A stretch of 12,610 nucleotides of DNA from Deltaproteobacteria bacterium (GCA_030620895.1 JAUXIU010000011.1:1-12610); one strand, 5' to 3'; counted from the stretch's first letter, positions 1 through 6,907 are shown. Made by a program: numbers and translations. Notes: generated from the letters alone by a model not told the origin.

Positions 1-80
1 ACGTTGAGTCATGTAAAAGATTGGCCGAAGACGAGATAGGTGTGGCGTTCAGGGTTAGGGAGTATAACGAGGTTGGGTGA
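1..80 (+). CDS. 3' end of an unidentified upstream gene (partial)
   Basis: An open frame enters from the left edge (first full codon at position 3) and ends at TGA 78-80. It gives a 25-residue tail ending in AFRVREYNEVG. The base composition resembles the following genes, and the frame stops just before a repeat-filled gap, as expected for a real gene end. The tail is too short for me to assign a family. It could also be a chance open frame, since 25 codons without a stop is not remarkable. Confidence 0.5.
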   Translation, partial: VESCKRLAEDEIGVAFRVREYNEVG

Positions 81-86
81 GACTGA

Positions 87-216
87 TAGCTTTTTAGGTT
101 GTAGCTAATCTAGGTTGTAGCTTTTTAGGTGGTAGCTTCTTAGGTCGGTTTTTATCTTATTTTTTCTAATAAGCTACATGCTAAAAACCTAATAAGCTAA
201 TAAGCTAAGAAGCTAA
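87..216. repeat. AT-rich word-iterated palindromic repeat, family A, copy 1
   Basis: The left arm (87-144) iterates words of the type TAGCTTNTTAGGTTG at about 15-16 bases, which divide into 7-8-base half-words beginning TAG or TTAG. The right arm (about 166-216) carries the complementary words (CTAAnAAGCTAA), so the element can fold into a long imperfect hairpin. The left arm matches positions 2993-3050 at 57 of 58 bases, and 181-215 matches 3067-3101 with one difference. The element lies between the upstream gene end and the Shine-Dalgarno of the YIP1 gene. It does not look coding. It could act as a terminator, an RNA stabiliser or a selfish palindromic repeat. Confidence 0.85.
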
Positions 217-240
217 TTTCTGTTTTTTAAAGGAGGGATT

Positions 241-774
241 ATGTCTGACTTCAAGGATCGTATTATTCGCGCTGCAAAACTTGATCTCCATCTTTATGAA
301 GAGGTTGAGGCTGACAAAGGGGCATTGAGGCAGGCCATGGGGGTTGTCGTTATCTCCAGTATAGCGGCAGGGGTAGGGAATATTGGAAGGGTAGGGTTTA
401 GCGGTATTTTGATTGGAACAATTTTTGCACTTATCGGCTGGTTTGTCTGGGCCTATCTTATTTATTTTATAGGCACAAAATTACTCCCAGAACCGCAAAC
501 CAAATCACACCCAGCTGAGTTGATGCGTACTATAGGATTTTCCAGTTCCCCCGGTTTGATTCGAGTATTGGGTATAATTCCAGGGCTGTCAGGGATCGTC
601 TTTCCAGTAGCTGCGATTTGGATGCTGGTGGCAATGGTAATAGCGGTTAGACAGGCCCTTGATTATCACAGCACATTCCGCGCTGTAGGGGTTTGTATAA
701 TAGGTTGGGTAGTTCAAGCGATAGTAATTATATTGCTGTTATCTATTTTTGCTGGTTCTCCGAAGCCGATCTAG
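241..774 (+). CDS. YIP1-family integral membrane protein
   Basis: This 177-residue protein has a charged N-terminus (about 1-30) followed by hydrophobic stretches at about 33-49, 53-79, 104-137 and 147-170, giving four to five membrane spans. The layout and the Pro/Gly-rich segment near 103-115 (GLIRVLGIIPG) resemble bacterial Yip1/DUF1282-type inner-membrane proteins, whose biochemical role is unknown. The start is well supported by an AGGAGG-type ribosome site at 230-236, just before ATG 241. Only nine bases separate it from the next gene, so it is probably the first gene of an operon with the cysteine desulfurase and tsaD. The family assignment is by overall pattern, not by a catalytic motif. 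Confidence 0.75.
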   Translation: MSDFKDRIIRAAKLDLHLYEEVEADKGALRQAMGVVVISSIAAGVGNIGRVGFSGILIGTIFALIGWFVWAYLIYFIGTKLLPEPQTKSHPAELMRTIGFSSSPGLIRVLGIIPGLSGIVFPVAAIWMLVAMVIAVRQALDYHSTFRAVGVCIIGWVVQAIVIILLLSIFAGSPKPI

Positions 775-783
775 AGATATTTT

Positions 784-1914
784 ATGATATACCTCGATAA
801 TGCCGCTACGTCATATCCAAAGCCTGAGCCTGTATATAGAAGGGTGGATGAGGTTCTGAGGCATGTAGGTGGAAACCCCGGCAGGGGTAGCCACAGGATG
901 GCGCTCAGTGCAGGCCGTGTAATTTTTGAGGTTAGGGAATCTATCGCCAGGCTCCTCAACATAAAGGATTCCGGGAGGGTTGCTTTTACAAAAAATGCAA
1001 CAGAGTCCATAAACCTTGCCCTGAAAGGACTGTTAAAATCAGGAGACCATGTTGTCACCACGGCGATAGAGCACAATGCCGTTGTAAATACTATAAAGGC
1101 CCTCGAGAAAAAGGGGATAAAGGCGACAATGGTTGGTATGGGGGAAAACGGAACAATTGAACCAAAAGAGATAGATGACGCCGTGGGAAAGAACACAAGG
1201 CTTGTTTGTATAACACACGCATCTAATGTATTGGGGACTATCCTGCCAGTCGGCGATGTTGGTGCAATATGCCACAGAAAAGGTGTTCCACTCATGGTAG
1301 ATGTCGCTCAGACTGTGGGTGCCGTACCGATAGATGTTGAAACAATGAATATAGACATCCTGGCTGGAACAGGGCATAAGGCCCTGTTTGGTCCACAGGG
1401 AACAGGGTTTCTGTATATAAGGGAGGGTATCGATATACCTCCACTTATAGATGGAGGGACAGGTGAAGTTGGGGAATCTATGGATATTCCAGAGAGATTA
1501 GAAAGCGGTACGATAAATACACCAGGGATTGGCGGGCTTGGTGCAGGGGTGGAGTTTTTAATGAAGGAGGGGGTAATACGGGTAAGGGAGTATGAAGAGA
1601 ATCTGATAGGTCGCATCATAGACGAACTTAATGGGATAAAGAGCATAAGCATAATTGGCACCCTGGATGCAAGCAAGAGGGTAAGTTTGGTATCATTCAA
1701 TATTGCAGATAGAGACCCAGGCGAGATTGGCTATATCCTTGATAATGAGTTTGGCATTATGACCCGTTCCGGCCTCCACTGCGCTCCTAGTGCACACAGG
1801 GCGGCTGGTACTTATCCTGGGGGTTCTGTGCGTGTGAGCCCCGGGTATTTTAATTCCGTTTCAGATATAGAGGAATTTATCGGTGTAGTGAGAAAGATAG
1901 CTAGGCGGGTATAG
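784..1914 (+). CDS. Class-V aminotransferase-fold cysteine desulfurase family protein
   Basis: This is a pyridoxal-phosphate enzyme of 376 residues that probably removes sulfur from cysteine (alanine plus enzyme persulfide). Visible family marks are the N-terminal YLDNAATSYPKP, the His ring-stacking region IEHNA (96-100), the PLP-binding VDVAQ with D173, the Schiff-base lysine K199 in GTGHK, and a candidate sulfur-carrying cysteine C333 in RSGLHCAP. The short active-site loop and the TYPGGSVRVSPGYFN tail fit the group related to SufS/Csd (TIGR01977-like) better than IscS/NifS. It starts nine bases after the YIP1 stop without a clear ribosome site, which suggests translational coupling. No IscU or SufU scaffold gene is adjacent, so it may serve sulfur trafficking other than bulk Fe-S assembly. 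A selenocysteine lyase activity cannot be excluded. Confidence 0.88.
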   Translation: MIYLDNAATSYPKPEPVYRRVDEVLRHVGGNPGRGSHRMALSAGRVIFEVRESIARLLNIKDSGRVAFTKNATESINLALKGLLKSGDHVVTTAIEHNAVVNTIKALEKKGIKATMVGMGENGTIEPKEIDDAVGKNTRLVCITHASNVLGTILPVGDVGAICHRKGVPLMVDVAQTVGAVPIDVETMNIDILAGTGHKALFGPQGTGFLYIREGIDIPPLIDGGTGEVGESMDIPERLESGTINTPGIGGLGAGVEFLMKEGVIRVREYEENLIGRIIDELNGIKSISIIGTLDASKRVSLVSFNIADRDPGEIGYILDNEFGIMTRSGLHCAPSAHRAAGTYPGGSVRVSPGYFNSVSDIEEFIGVVRKIARRV

Positions 1915-1919
1915 TCGAT

Positions 1920-2969
1920 ATGTTGGTGCTCGGTATAGAGTCATCTTGTGATGACATGGCTGCGGCAGTTGTAAAAGATGGGAGGCATATACTATCAAGC
2001 GTAGTATCGTCACAGGATGATATACATAAAAAATACGGTGGTATAGTACCCGAACTCGCCTCAAGGAGACATATTGAGACTGTAGTTCCAGTTGTCGATG
2101 AGGCCTTAGAACAGGCCGGAATAAAATTAGCAGAGATCAATGGCATAGGTATAACTCAGGGGCCTGGTCTCGTAGGTTCATTGCTTATAGGACTTTCATT
2201 TACCAAGGCCTTCGCCTATGTATATGATATCCCCTTTGTTGGTGTAAATCATATTGTAGCCCATCCCCTGGCTGTTTTTCTAAATGGCAGGGGAGGTCCA
2301 GCTTCGAAGACGGCTGTAAAACCTCACACCCCTCTGCCAATACCCTCATTTCCATTAATTGCCCTTGTTGTATCAGGAGGGCACACAACACTATTTAAAT
2401 TTGACACCTTCGTAGATTATACGCTGTTAGGTCAGACAAGGGATGATGCGGCAGGAGAAGCGTTCGATAAGGTAGCAAAACTTATGGGATTCAGTTACCC
2501 GGGGGGGGCAGTTGTCGACAGGCTGGCAAAGGAAGGTGACCCATCGGCCATAAATTTTAAAAGGCCCTACATATCAAAGGACAGCCTTGATTTCAGCTTT
2601 AGCGGTATAAAGACGGCGGTATTAAAACATATTAAAGGGATTGGTGATGAACTGTCTGAAGAAGAAATAAAAAATATCTCCGCAAGTTTCCAGGAGGCCG
2701 TTGTTGATGTCCTTGTAGAAAAGGCTTTTTTGGCATGCAGAATAAGCGGTGTAAACAACCTGATACTTGCAGGTGGTGTTGCCTGTAACTCAAGGCTCAG
2801 GGAGAGGGCGATAGAGAGGGGCAAGAGTAATGGAGTAAAAGTTTTTATACCACCCCCTTCTCTCTGTAGCGATAATGGTGCTGTGATAGCCGCTGCGGGG
2901 TATCATCTTATCAAGGCTGGCAAGAGGGGAGACATCTCAATAGATGCCGATCCAAATTTGGAATATTAA
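1920..2969 (+). CDS. tsaD: tRNA N6-adenosine threonylcarbamoyltransferase TsaD
   Basis: TsaD (Kae1/YgjD family) transfers the threonylcarbamoyl group from threonylcarbamoyl-AMP to A37 of ANN-decoding tRNAs, working with TsaB and TsaE. The 349-residue protein shows the ASKHA fold start LGIESSCDD, the metal-binding H111 and H115 in VNHIVAHPLAV, the phosphate loop VVSGGHT (141-147), the AGEAFDKVAK segment, LAGGVACN (274-281) and the C-terminal metal ligand D308 in CSDNGAVIAAAGY. Between the HxxxH motif and VSGGHT there are about 16 more residues than in E. coli TsaD (roughly 121-137, Pro-rich). The gene begins five bases after the desulfurase stop. A run of eight G at 2501-2508 codes for the conserved PGG. 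Confidence 0.97.
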   Translation: MLVLGIESSCDDMAAAVVKDGRHILSSVVSSQDDIHKKYGGIVPELASRRHIETVVPVVDEALEQAGIKLAEINGIGITQGPGLVGSLLIGLSFTKAFAYVYDIPFVGVNHIVAHPLAVFLNGRGGPASKTAVKPHTPLPIPSFPLIALVVSGGHTTLFKFDTFVDYTLLGQTRDDAAGEAFDKVAKLMGFSYPGGAVVDRLAKEGDPSAINFKRPYISKDSLDFSFSGIKTAVLKHIKGIGDELSEEEIKNISASFQEAVVDVLVEKAFLACRISGVNNLILAGGVACNSRLRERAIERGKSNGVKVFIPPPSLCSDNGAVIAAAGYHLIKAGKRGDISIDADPNLEY

Positions 2970-2993
2970 AAGGAATTGGGAATAATTCCTTTT
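2968..2993 (+). terminator. Hairpin terminator after tsaD
   Basis: A perfect 10-base inverted repeat (AAAAGGAATT at 2968-2977 and AATTCCTTTT at 2984-2993) with a six-base loop begins inside the tsaD stop codon and ends in a T run. This fits an AT-rich Rho-independent terminator for the YIP1-desulfurase-tsaD operon. The stem has few G-C pairs, so efficiency may be modest. It abuts repeat A copy 2, and the two structures may fold together. Confidence 0.55.
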
Positions 2994-3102
2994 AGCTTTT
3001 TAGGTTGTAGCTAATCTAGGTTGTAGCTTTTTAGGTTGTAGCTTCTTAGGCTACTCCCTATTTTCCCTAAAAACCTAATAAGCTAAAAAGCTAAGAAGCT
3101 AG
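2993..3102. repeat. AT-rich word-iterated palindromic repeat, family A, copy 2
   Basis: The left arm 2993-3050 is nearly identical (57/58) to 87-144, and the right arm 3067-3101 is nearly identical to 181-215. The loop is shorter and different. The arms are made of words TAGCTTNTTAGG and their complements, so a long imperfect stem can form. It fills almost the whole gap between tsaD and rsmA, in the same orientation relative to the downstream gene as copy 1. No open frame or known RNA family is evident. Confidence 0.85.
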
Positions 3103-3116
3103 ATAACGATTGAGAT

Positions 3117-3962
3117 ATGAACAGACCTCTTTCAGAACGCTTTAAATCCCGAAATTTTGTTGCTAGGAAGAGATTTGGGCAACACTTCCTTGTAGACAAA
3201 AATATCGTTGCGAAGATTGTTGCGGCAGCGGATATAAGGCCCGGGGATGTGGTCATTGAGATAGGGCCTGGCATGGGGGCTCTGACAGATGCCCTTGCAA
3301 TGAGTGGTGCAAAGGTTATTGCCATTGAGCTGGATAGAGACCTTGTAGAGGAGCTCAAGGAGAAATATTCGGACATCAAGGATATTGAAATAATATGCGC
3401 AGATGCCCTGAAGATTTCTTATGCCGAAATAGCAAAGAGATTAAAAAAGAAACTAAAGGTAGTTGCGAATATACCTTATAATATATCCACCCCCATACTC
3501 TTCAAATTATTTAAGGAGCGAGAGGTGTTTACTGCATTACTCCTGATGCTCCAGAAAGAGGTTGCTGAAAGGGTAGTTGCGGTGCCGGGCAAGAAGGATT
3601 ACGGTGCTCTATCTGTATTCTCCCAGTTCTTTGCAGATGTAAATATAGAGTTCCAAATACCCCCCACTGCCTTCTATCCTGTGCCGAAGGTTTATTCTTC
3701 AATAGTGAGATTCGATATACTGGATAAGCCCAGGGTAGAGGTGGAGGATATGGAGATATTTAAAAGGGTAGTAAAGGCGGCATTTGGTATGAGGAGGAAG
3801 ATGATTCTAAATGCCCTTAAGGTACTTGGGTTGCCAAAAGACATCTTAAGGAGCCTCTTGCTTGAATCAGCAATAGATCCCCGAAGCAGAGGTGAAACTA
3901 TCGGTATAGATAGATTTGGATACCTCAGTAACCTTTTATCGAAGTTGAACTTCGATAGATGA
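3117..3962 (+). CDS. rsmA: 16S rRNA (adenine1518/1519-N6)-dimethyltransferase RsmA (KsgA)
   Basis: RsmA dimethylates two adjacent adenosines in the 3'-terminal helix 45 loop of 16S rRNA with SAM during late small-subunit assembly. The 281-residue sequence shows the N-terminal KRFGQHFLVD (18-27), the SAM-binding motif I VIEIGPGMGALT (46-57), the acidic E71 in AIELD, D96 in ADALK, and the catalytic motif IV NIPYNIS (118-124). The C-terminal helical domain is complete, so the length is normal. The ATG at 3117 follows repeat A copy 2 closely and has only a weak ribosome site (GAG at 3111-3113), so expression may depend on the repeat region. tsaD-rsmA adjacency may reflect a shared translation-related function. 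Confidence 0.97.
   Translation: MNRPLSERFKSRNFVARKRFGQHFLVDKNIVAKIVAAADIRPGDVVIEIGPGMGALTDALAMSGAKVIAIELDRDLVEELKEKYSDIKDIEIICADALKISYAEIAKRLKKKLKVVANIPYNISTPILFKLFKEREVFTALLLMLQKEVAERVVAVPGKKDYGALSVFSQFFADVNIEFQIPPTAFYPVPKVYSSIVRFDILDKPRVEVEDMEIFKRVVKAAFGMRRKMILNALKVLGLPKDILRSLLLESAIDPRSRGETIGIDRFGYLSNLLSKLNFDR
3937..3957 (+). other. Palindrome at the 3' end of rsmA
   Basis: TATCGAAGTT and AACTTCGATA flank a single G (3937-3957), so an eight-pair stem with a five-base loop can form in the last codons of rsmA. No T run follows, so it is not a classical terminator. It might protect the mRNA end or be a chance palindrome. Confidence 0.4.
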
Positions 3963-3976
3963 AGAATGGGTAAAAC

Positions 3977-4005
3977 TTGACTTTTTAAGACCTATAGGGT
4001 AATTT
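3977..4005 (+). promoter_or_regulatory. Possible sigma-70 promoter for the deoxynucleoside kinase gene
   Basis: TTGACT (3977-3982) is followed after 17 bases by TAATTT (4000-4005). The -35 match is good and the -10 match is only partial. If real, the transcript would begin near 4012 and carry repeat B copy 1 in its leader. Confidence 0.35.
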
Positions 4006-4040
4006 TAATAGAATATTGAAGAATAAAAAAAACAGTCGTT

Positions 4041-4116
4041 CGTGGTTCGTGTATAGTGTATCGTAAATCAAACGACAATTCACGATAAACGATGAACGAT
4101 ACACGATTAACGAACT
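4041..4116. repeat. Heptad-iterated palindromic repeat, family B, copy 1
   Basis: The right arm 4082-4116 is five consecutive 7-base words of the form ACGATNN, and the left arm 4041-4068 is four consecutive words of the form CGTGNNT/CGTNNAT. The arms are complementary: 4039-4069 pairs with 4084-4114 at 23 of 31 positions around a short loop. The left arm (4039-4069) is 29/31 identical to the reverse complement of 8826-8856, so this is a dispersed family. It lies in the 190-base gap between rsmA and the kinase gene. Read on the minus strand it gives a peptide like LSFDLRYTIHEPRTT, which is a translation of the repeat and not a gene. Confidence 0.85.
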
Positions 4117-4152
4117 TTAAATTTTCGGATCTGTCATGGTTACAAATTCTGT

Positions 4153-4797
4153 ATGGAGAAAGCCAGATATATTGCAATTGAGGGACCGATAGGCGTTGGA
4201 AAGACCAGTTTGGCTGAACATCTGGCTATAGAATTTAATGGCAGGACGATCCTAGAAGATGTTGAAAGCAACCCCTTCCTGGCAAAATTTTATTCTGACA
4301 GGAAGAAGTATGCTTTTCAGATACAGTTGTTCTTTTTATTGAACAGGTATCAGCAGCAGAAGAACCTGGGGCAGCAGGAACTCTTTAATTCGACAATGGT
4401 ATCGGACTATCTATTTGCCAAAGACAGGATATTTGCCTATTTAAATCTGGATGAAAACGAGTTGGCCCTTTATGAGCAGATATATAGACTCCTCAATGCA
4501 AAGATACCAAAACCTGACCTTGTAATCTTTCTGCAAGCCTCGACAGAAGTTCTTATCGAGCGTATAAAGAAGAGGAGCAAGTCATTCGAAATGAATATTG
4601 AAGAGGAGTACATTGAAGATCTTGTGGATGCATATAACAAGTACTTCTTTTATTATAACGATTCACCACTATTAGTAATCAATAGTACCGATATTGACTT
4701 TGTAAGCAGCAGGGCAGACCTCTCTGACCTGGTAAAAGAGATCAGGTCAATGAGGGGTGGTGTGCAGCATTACATACCGCTTGGATCCAGGCGTTAA
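4153..4797 (+). CDS. Deoxynucleoside kinase (dNK/dGK-dAK family)
   Basis: This 214-residue cytosolic P-loop enzyme probably phosphorylates deoxynucleosides for nucleotide salvage. It shows the Walker A loop GPIGVGKTS (11-19), the substrate-region acidic pair in ILEDVESNPFL (33-43), the FQIQLFFLLNRY segment (55-66), the DYLFAKDRIFA motif (85-95) corresponding to the catalytic DRS/ERS region, and an Arg/Lys-rich LID at ERIKKRSKSFE (136-146). Length and motifs match bacterial dAK/dGK-like enzymes. The preferred base cannot be read from the sequence. ATG 4153 lacks a clear Shine-Dalgarno sequence. It precedes panB by about 310 bases, and an association of a dNK-type kinase with pan genes is recalled from Desulfobacterota-like genomes. 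Confidence 0.9.
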   Translation: MEKARYIAIEGPIGVGKTSLAEHLAIEFNGRTILEDVESNPFLAKFYSDRKKYAFQIQLFFLLNRYQQQKNLGQQELFNSTMVSDYLFAKDRIFAYLNLDENELALYEQIYRLLNAKIPKPDLVIFLQASTEVLIERIKKRSKSFEMNIEEEYIEDLVDAYNKYFFYYNDSPLLVINSTDIDFVSSRADLSDLVKEIRSMRGGVQHYIPLGSRR

Positions 4798-4845
4798 GAG
4801 GGACCGAGACGGAAGTTGCTTAAATATGGTGTCAGGGTGCCTGCA

Positions 4846-4926
4846 AGGGTCTTTAAAGGACCCTAAAGCAGTTTTGTTTTCCCTGTAAGATAGTATATGG
4901 GCCTTCCGGATACGCTCTGGAAGGCC
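4846..4926 (+). terminator. Two hairpins after the kinase gene, probable terminator
   Basis: The first hairpin pairs AGGGTC (4846-4851) with GACCCT (4859-4864) and is followed by a T-rich stretch (4871-4880). The second pairs GGCCTTCC (4900-4907) with GGAAGGCC (4919-4926); with one wobble pair the stem extends to 11 pairs around a five-base loop, and T-rich sequence follows. Either could end kinase transcription. Together they could also be a small structured RNA, but I recognise no family. Confidence 0.55.
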
Positions 4927-5033
4927 TATTTATTGTGTCCCATACGGGAAATGGGAGAGAAACCCAATCATAAAAATATACAAAAGAGATAATGGACAAA
5001 ACGGACTAATCTGCAAAAAGGTAACGTAATGGT
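4927..5033 (+). other. Gap without recognised genes upstream of panB
   Basis: Together with the hairpins before it and repeat C after it, this belongs to the roughly 310-base gap between the kinase gene and panB. It is A-rich, contains no credible open frame, and shows no promoter that I would defend, though a panB promoter is expected about here. Confidence 0.5.
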
Positions 5034-5083
5034 GTTAGAGGTTAGAGGTTTTTGCCTCCTTCCTCCAACCTCATTCCTCTAAC
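5034..5083. repeat. Heptad-iterated palindromic element, family C, before panB
   Basis: The left arm has two tandem copies of TTAGAGG (5035-5048). The right arm 5055-5082, read on the minus strand, is four consecutive 7-base words of the form NNNGAGG, beginning with the same TTAGAGG. The outer eight bases GTTAGAGG (5034-5041) pair perfectly with CCTCTAAC (5076-5083). It sits 13 bases before the panB ribosome site and could influence panB mRNA folding. Only one copy is visible here. Confidence 0.7.
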
Positions 5084-5106
5084 ATATTTTCCAAATGAGG
5101 TATGTC

Positions 5107-5931
5107 ATGAATAAGGTAACAGTCTGTGATTTGATCAAGATGAAAAAGGATGGCAAAAAGATACCCGTCCTTACAGCATATGGCTACTCCATGACAAAGA
5201 TAGTCGAAGGTGCAGGAATACCTGTTATTCTTGTTGGTGATTCAGTAGGCATGGTTGAGGCTGGCTTTGAAAATACCCTCCCGGTTACTGTAGAGGAAAT
5301 GATATATCACACAAGTTCTGTAGTAAGAGGCAGAAAGAAAGCACTTGTTGTCACGGATATGCCATTTCTATCTTACCAGGTATCATTGACTGATGCAAAA
5401 AAGAACGCAGGAAGGATCATGAAGGAGGGTGGTGCAGAGGCCGTAAAGGTTGAAGGTGGAGTAACAATTGCAGATACAATAAAGGCGATAGTGCATATGG
5501 AGATACCTGTTATGGGTCATATAGGTCTTACACCACAATCCATACACCGTATGGGCGGATATAAGATTCAGGGGAAGAACCGGCAAGAGGCTGAGGCGAT
5601 TATAAGGGATGCAAAGGCTGTTGAAAAGGCAGGTGCGTTTGCCGTTATCGTCGAGGGGGTACCGGCAGGGCTTGCCAGGGAGATCACAAAAACCCTCTCT
5701 ATCCCGACTATAGGTATAGGGGCCGGTCCTTACTGCGATGGGCAGGTTCTGGTGATCCATGATATGCTTGGTCTATTTGAGGATATAAAGCCGACCTATG
5801 TCAAGAGATATGTAGACCTCAGCGCTATCATAACAACTGCGGTAAGGGAGTATATAGACGATGTTGACAAGGGCAGGTTTCCAGGAAAAGAGCATTTTTA
5901 CACAACTGGGTCAGCTAAGAAGCCTGGATGA
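5107..5931 (+). CDS. panB: 3-methyl-2-oxobutanoate hydroxymethyltransferase (ketopantoate hydroxymethyltransferase)
   Basis: PanB adds a hydroxymethyl group from 5,10-methylene-tetrahydrofolate to 2-oxoisovalerate, the first committed step to pantothenate and CoA. With the start at ATG 5107 the protein has 274 residues and matches the family N-terminus (VTVCDLIKMKK, then TAYGYSM). The metal ligands D45 (GDSVGM) and D84 (TDMPF), the KVEGG segment (114-118), the GHIGLTPQS loop (137-145) and the catalytic E183 (VEGVP) are all present. An in-frame ATG at 5095 is less likely because GAGG at 5097-5100 is correctly spaced for 5107. The gene overlaps panC by four bases (ATGA), giving translational coupling. 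Confidence 0.96.
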   Translation: MNKVTVCDLIKMKKDGKKIPVLTAYGYSMTKIVEGAGIPVILVGDSVGMVEAGFENTLPVTVEEMIYHTSSVVRGRKKALVVTDMPFLSYQVSLTDAKKNAGRIMKEGGAEAVKVEGGVTIADTIKAIVHMEIPVMGHIGLTPQSIHRMGGYKIQGKNRQEAEAIIRDAKAVEKAGAFAVIVEGVPAGLAREITKTLSIPTIGIGAGPYCDGQVLVIHDMLGLFEDIKPTYVKRYVDLSAIITTAVREYIDDVDKGRFPGKEHFYTTGSAKKPG

Positions 5932-6776
5932 GAGTTGTTGAAGATATAAAGGAGATGCAGTCCATAGCCGCCTCTGCAAGAGAGGACGACAAGAAGATAG
6001 TCTTTATCCCGACTATGGGTTATCTTCATGAAGGACATACGGGGTTACTTAAGAGGGGGAGAAAGCTTGGTGATTTGCTGCTTATGTCCATATTTGTAAA
6101 CACAATACAGTTTGGTCCTGCTGAGGATTACAAGACTTATCCCATCGATATTGAAACGGACATAAAACATGCAGAAAAGGCTGGCGTAGACGTGCTCTTC
6201 CACCCCGATAAGGATAAAATTTATCCCGAAGGTTACCAGACCTTTGTTGAAGTCAGGCACTTACAGAGAAACCTATGTGGCCTGTTCAGGCCGGGACATT
6301 TTGTTGGGGTTGCTACAATTGTATTAAAACTATTAAACATAGTAAGACCCCATATAGCCATCTTTGGTGAAAAGGATTACCAGCAGTTGGTTGTTATAAG
6401 GCGTATGATCTCTGACCTGAATCTGGGTATAGATTTGTTGAGCTTTCCTATAGTCAGAGAACATGATGGCCTTGCTGCAAGCTCGAGAAACAGTTACCTG
6501 ACACCAAGGGAGAGAAAGTCGGCAGCCTCTATCTATAAGGCATTGTGCAAAGGTCATGAATTATTTGAGGATGGCGAAAGGGAAGTGCGCCATATTATTA
6601 ATGGTGTGAGAAGGATTTTGGAGAAGGAACATCTTGTCTCGGTTGAGTATGTAAAGATATGCGACCTTGATACACTTGAGGATATCTATGATATAGATAG
6701 AATAGCCCTTCTTGCCATCGCTGCCAAGATAGGGAGGGTTAGATTGATAGACAATTTAATATTGGTTAGTTCATAG
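5928..6776 (+). CDS. panC: Pantothenate synthetase (pantoate-beta-alanine ligase)
   Basis: PanC condenses pantoate with beta-alanine using ATP through a pantoyl-adenylate. The 282-residue protein shows the nucleotidyl-transferase HIGH-like signature PTMGYLHEGH (28-37, with H34 and H37), the pantoate loop near IFVNTIQFGP (55-64), LCGLFRPGHFVGVAT (116-130), the GEKDYQQ motif (147-153) and the KMSKS-equivalent DGLAASSRNSYL (180-191). The usual FVNP is FVNT here, a mild deviation. The start is the ATG overlapping the panB stop. The protein is full length. Its substrate beta-alanine is made by PanD, encoded 300 bases downstream. Confidence 0.96.
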   Translation: MRVVEDIKEMQSIAASAREDDKKIVFIPTMGYLHEGHTGLLKRGRKLGDLLLMSIFVNTIQFGPAEDYKTYPIDIETDIKHAEKAGVDVLFHPDKDKIYPEGYQTFVEVRHLQRNLCGLFRPGHFVGVATIVLKLLNIVRPHIAIFGEKDYQQLVVIRRMISDLNLGIDLLSFPIVREHDGLAASSRNSYLTPRERKSAASIYKALCKGHELFEDGEREVRHIINGVRRILEKEHLVSVEYVKICDLDTLEDIYDIDRIALLAIAAKIGRVRLIDNLILVSS

Positions 6777-6830
6777 TTGAGTGAGATGGTTTAATATTGA
6801 AATAATATCCATACATTCTCTTAGTGAAAC

Positions 6831-6865
6831 GATTACACAGATTATAATCAGATTACGCCGATTAA
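6831..6865 (+). repeat. GATTA-word iterated element, family D
   Basis: Four words starting GATTA (at 6831, 6840, 6851 and 6860) are spaced 9 to 11 bases apart, and the centre GATTATAATC is a perfect ten-base palindrome. It lies in the 303-base panC-panD gap. The pattern resembles the other word-iterated intergenic elements in style but not in word length. Only one copy is visible. Confidence 0.5.
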
Positions 6866-6907
6866 GCCCTTTCAGAGGCGCAAACTTAGCCAAGAGTGAT
6901 TGAGACA

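Noticed and set aside
4031..4116. CRISPR array
   Set aside because: The repeating unit is seven bases with no spacers and the arms are inverted, so it is a palindromic repeat.
3992..4177. 61-residue minus-strand open frame
   Set aside because: Translation of repeat B copy 1 across the kinase gene start; no ribosome site.
5095..5106. PanB start at ATG 5095
   Set aside because: The GAGG ribosome site at 5097-5100 lies inside this extension and is spaced for ATG 5107.
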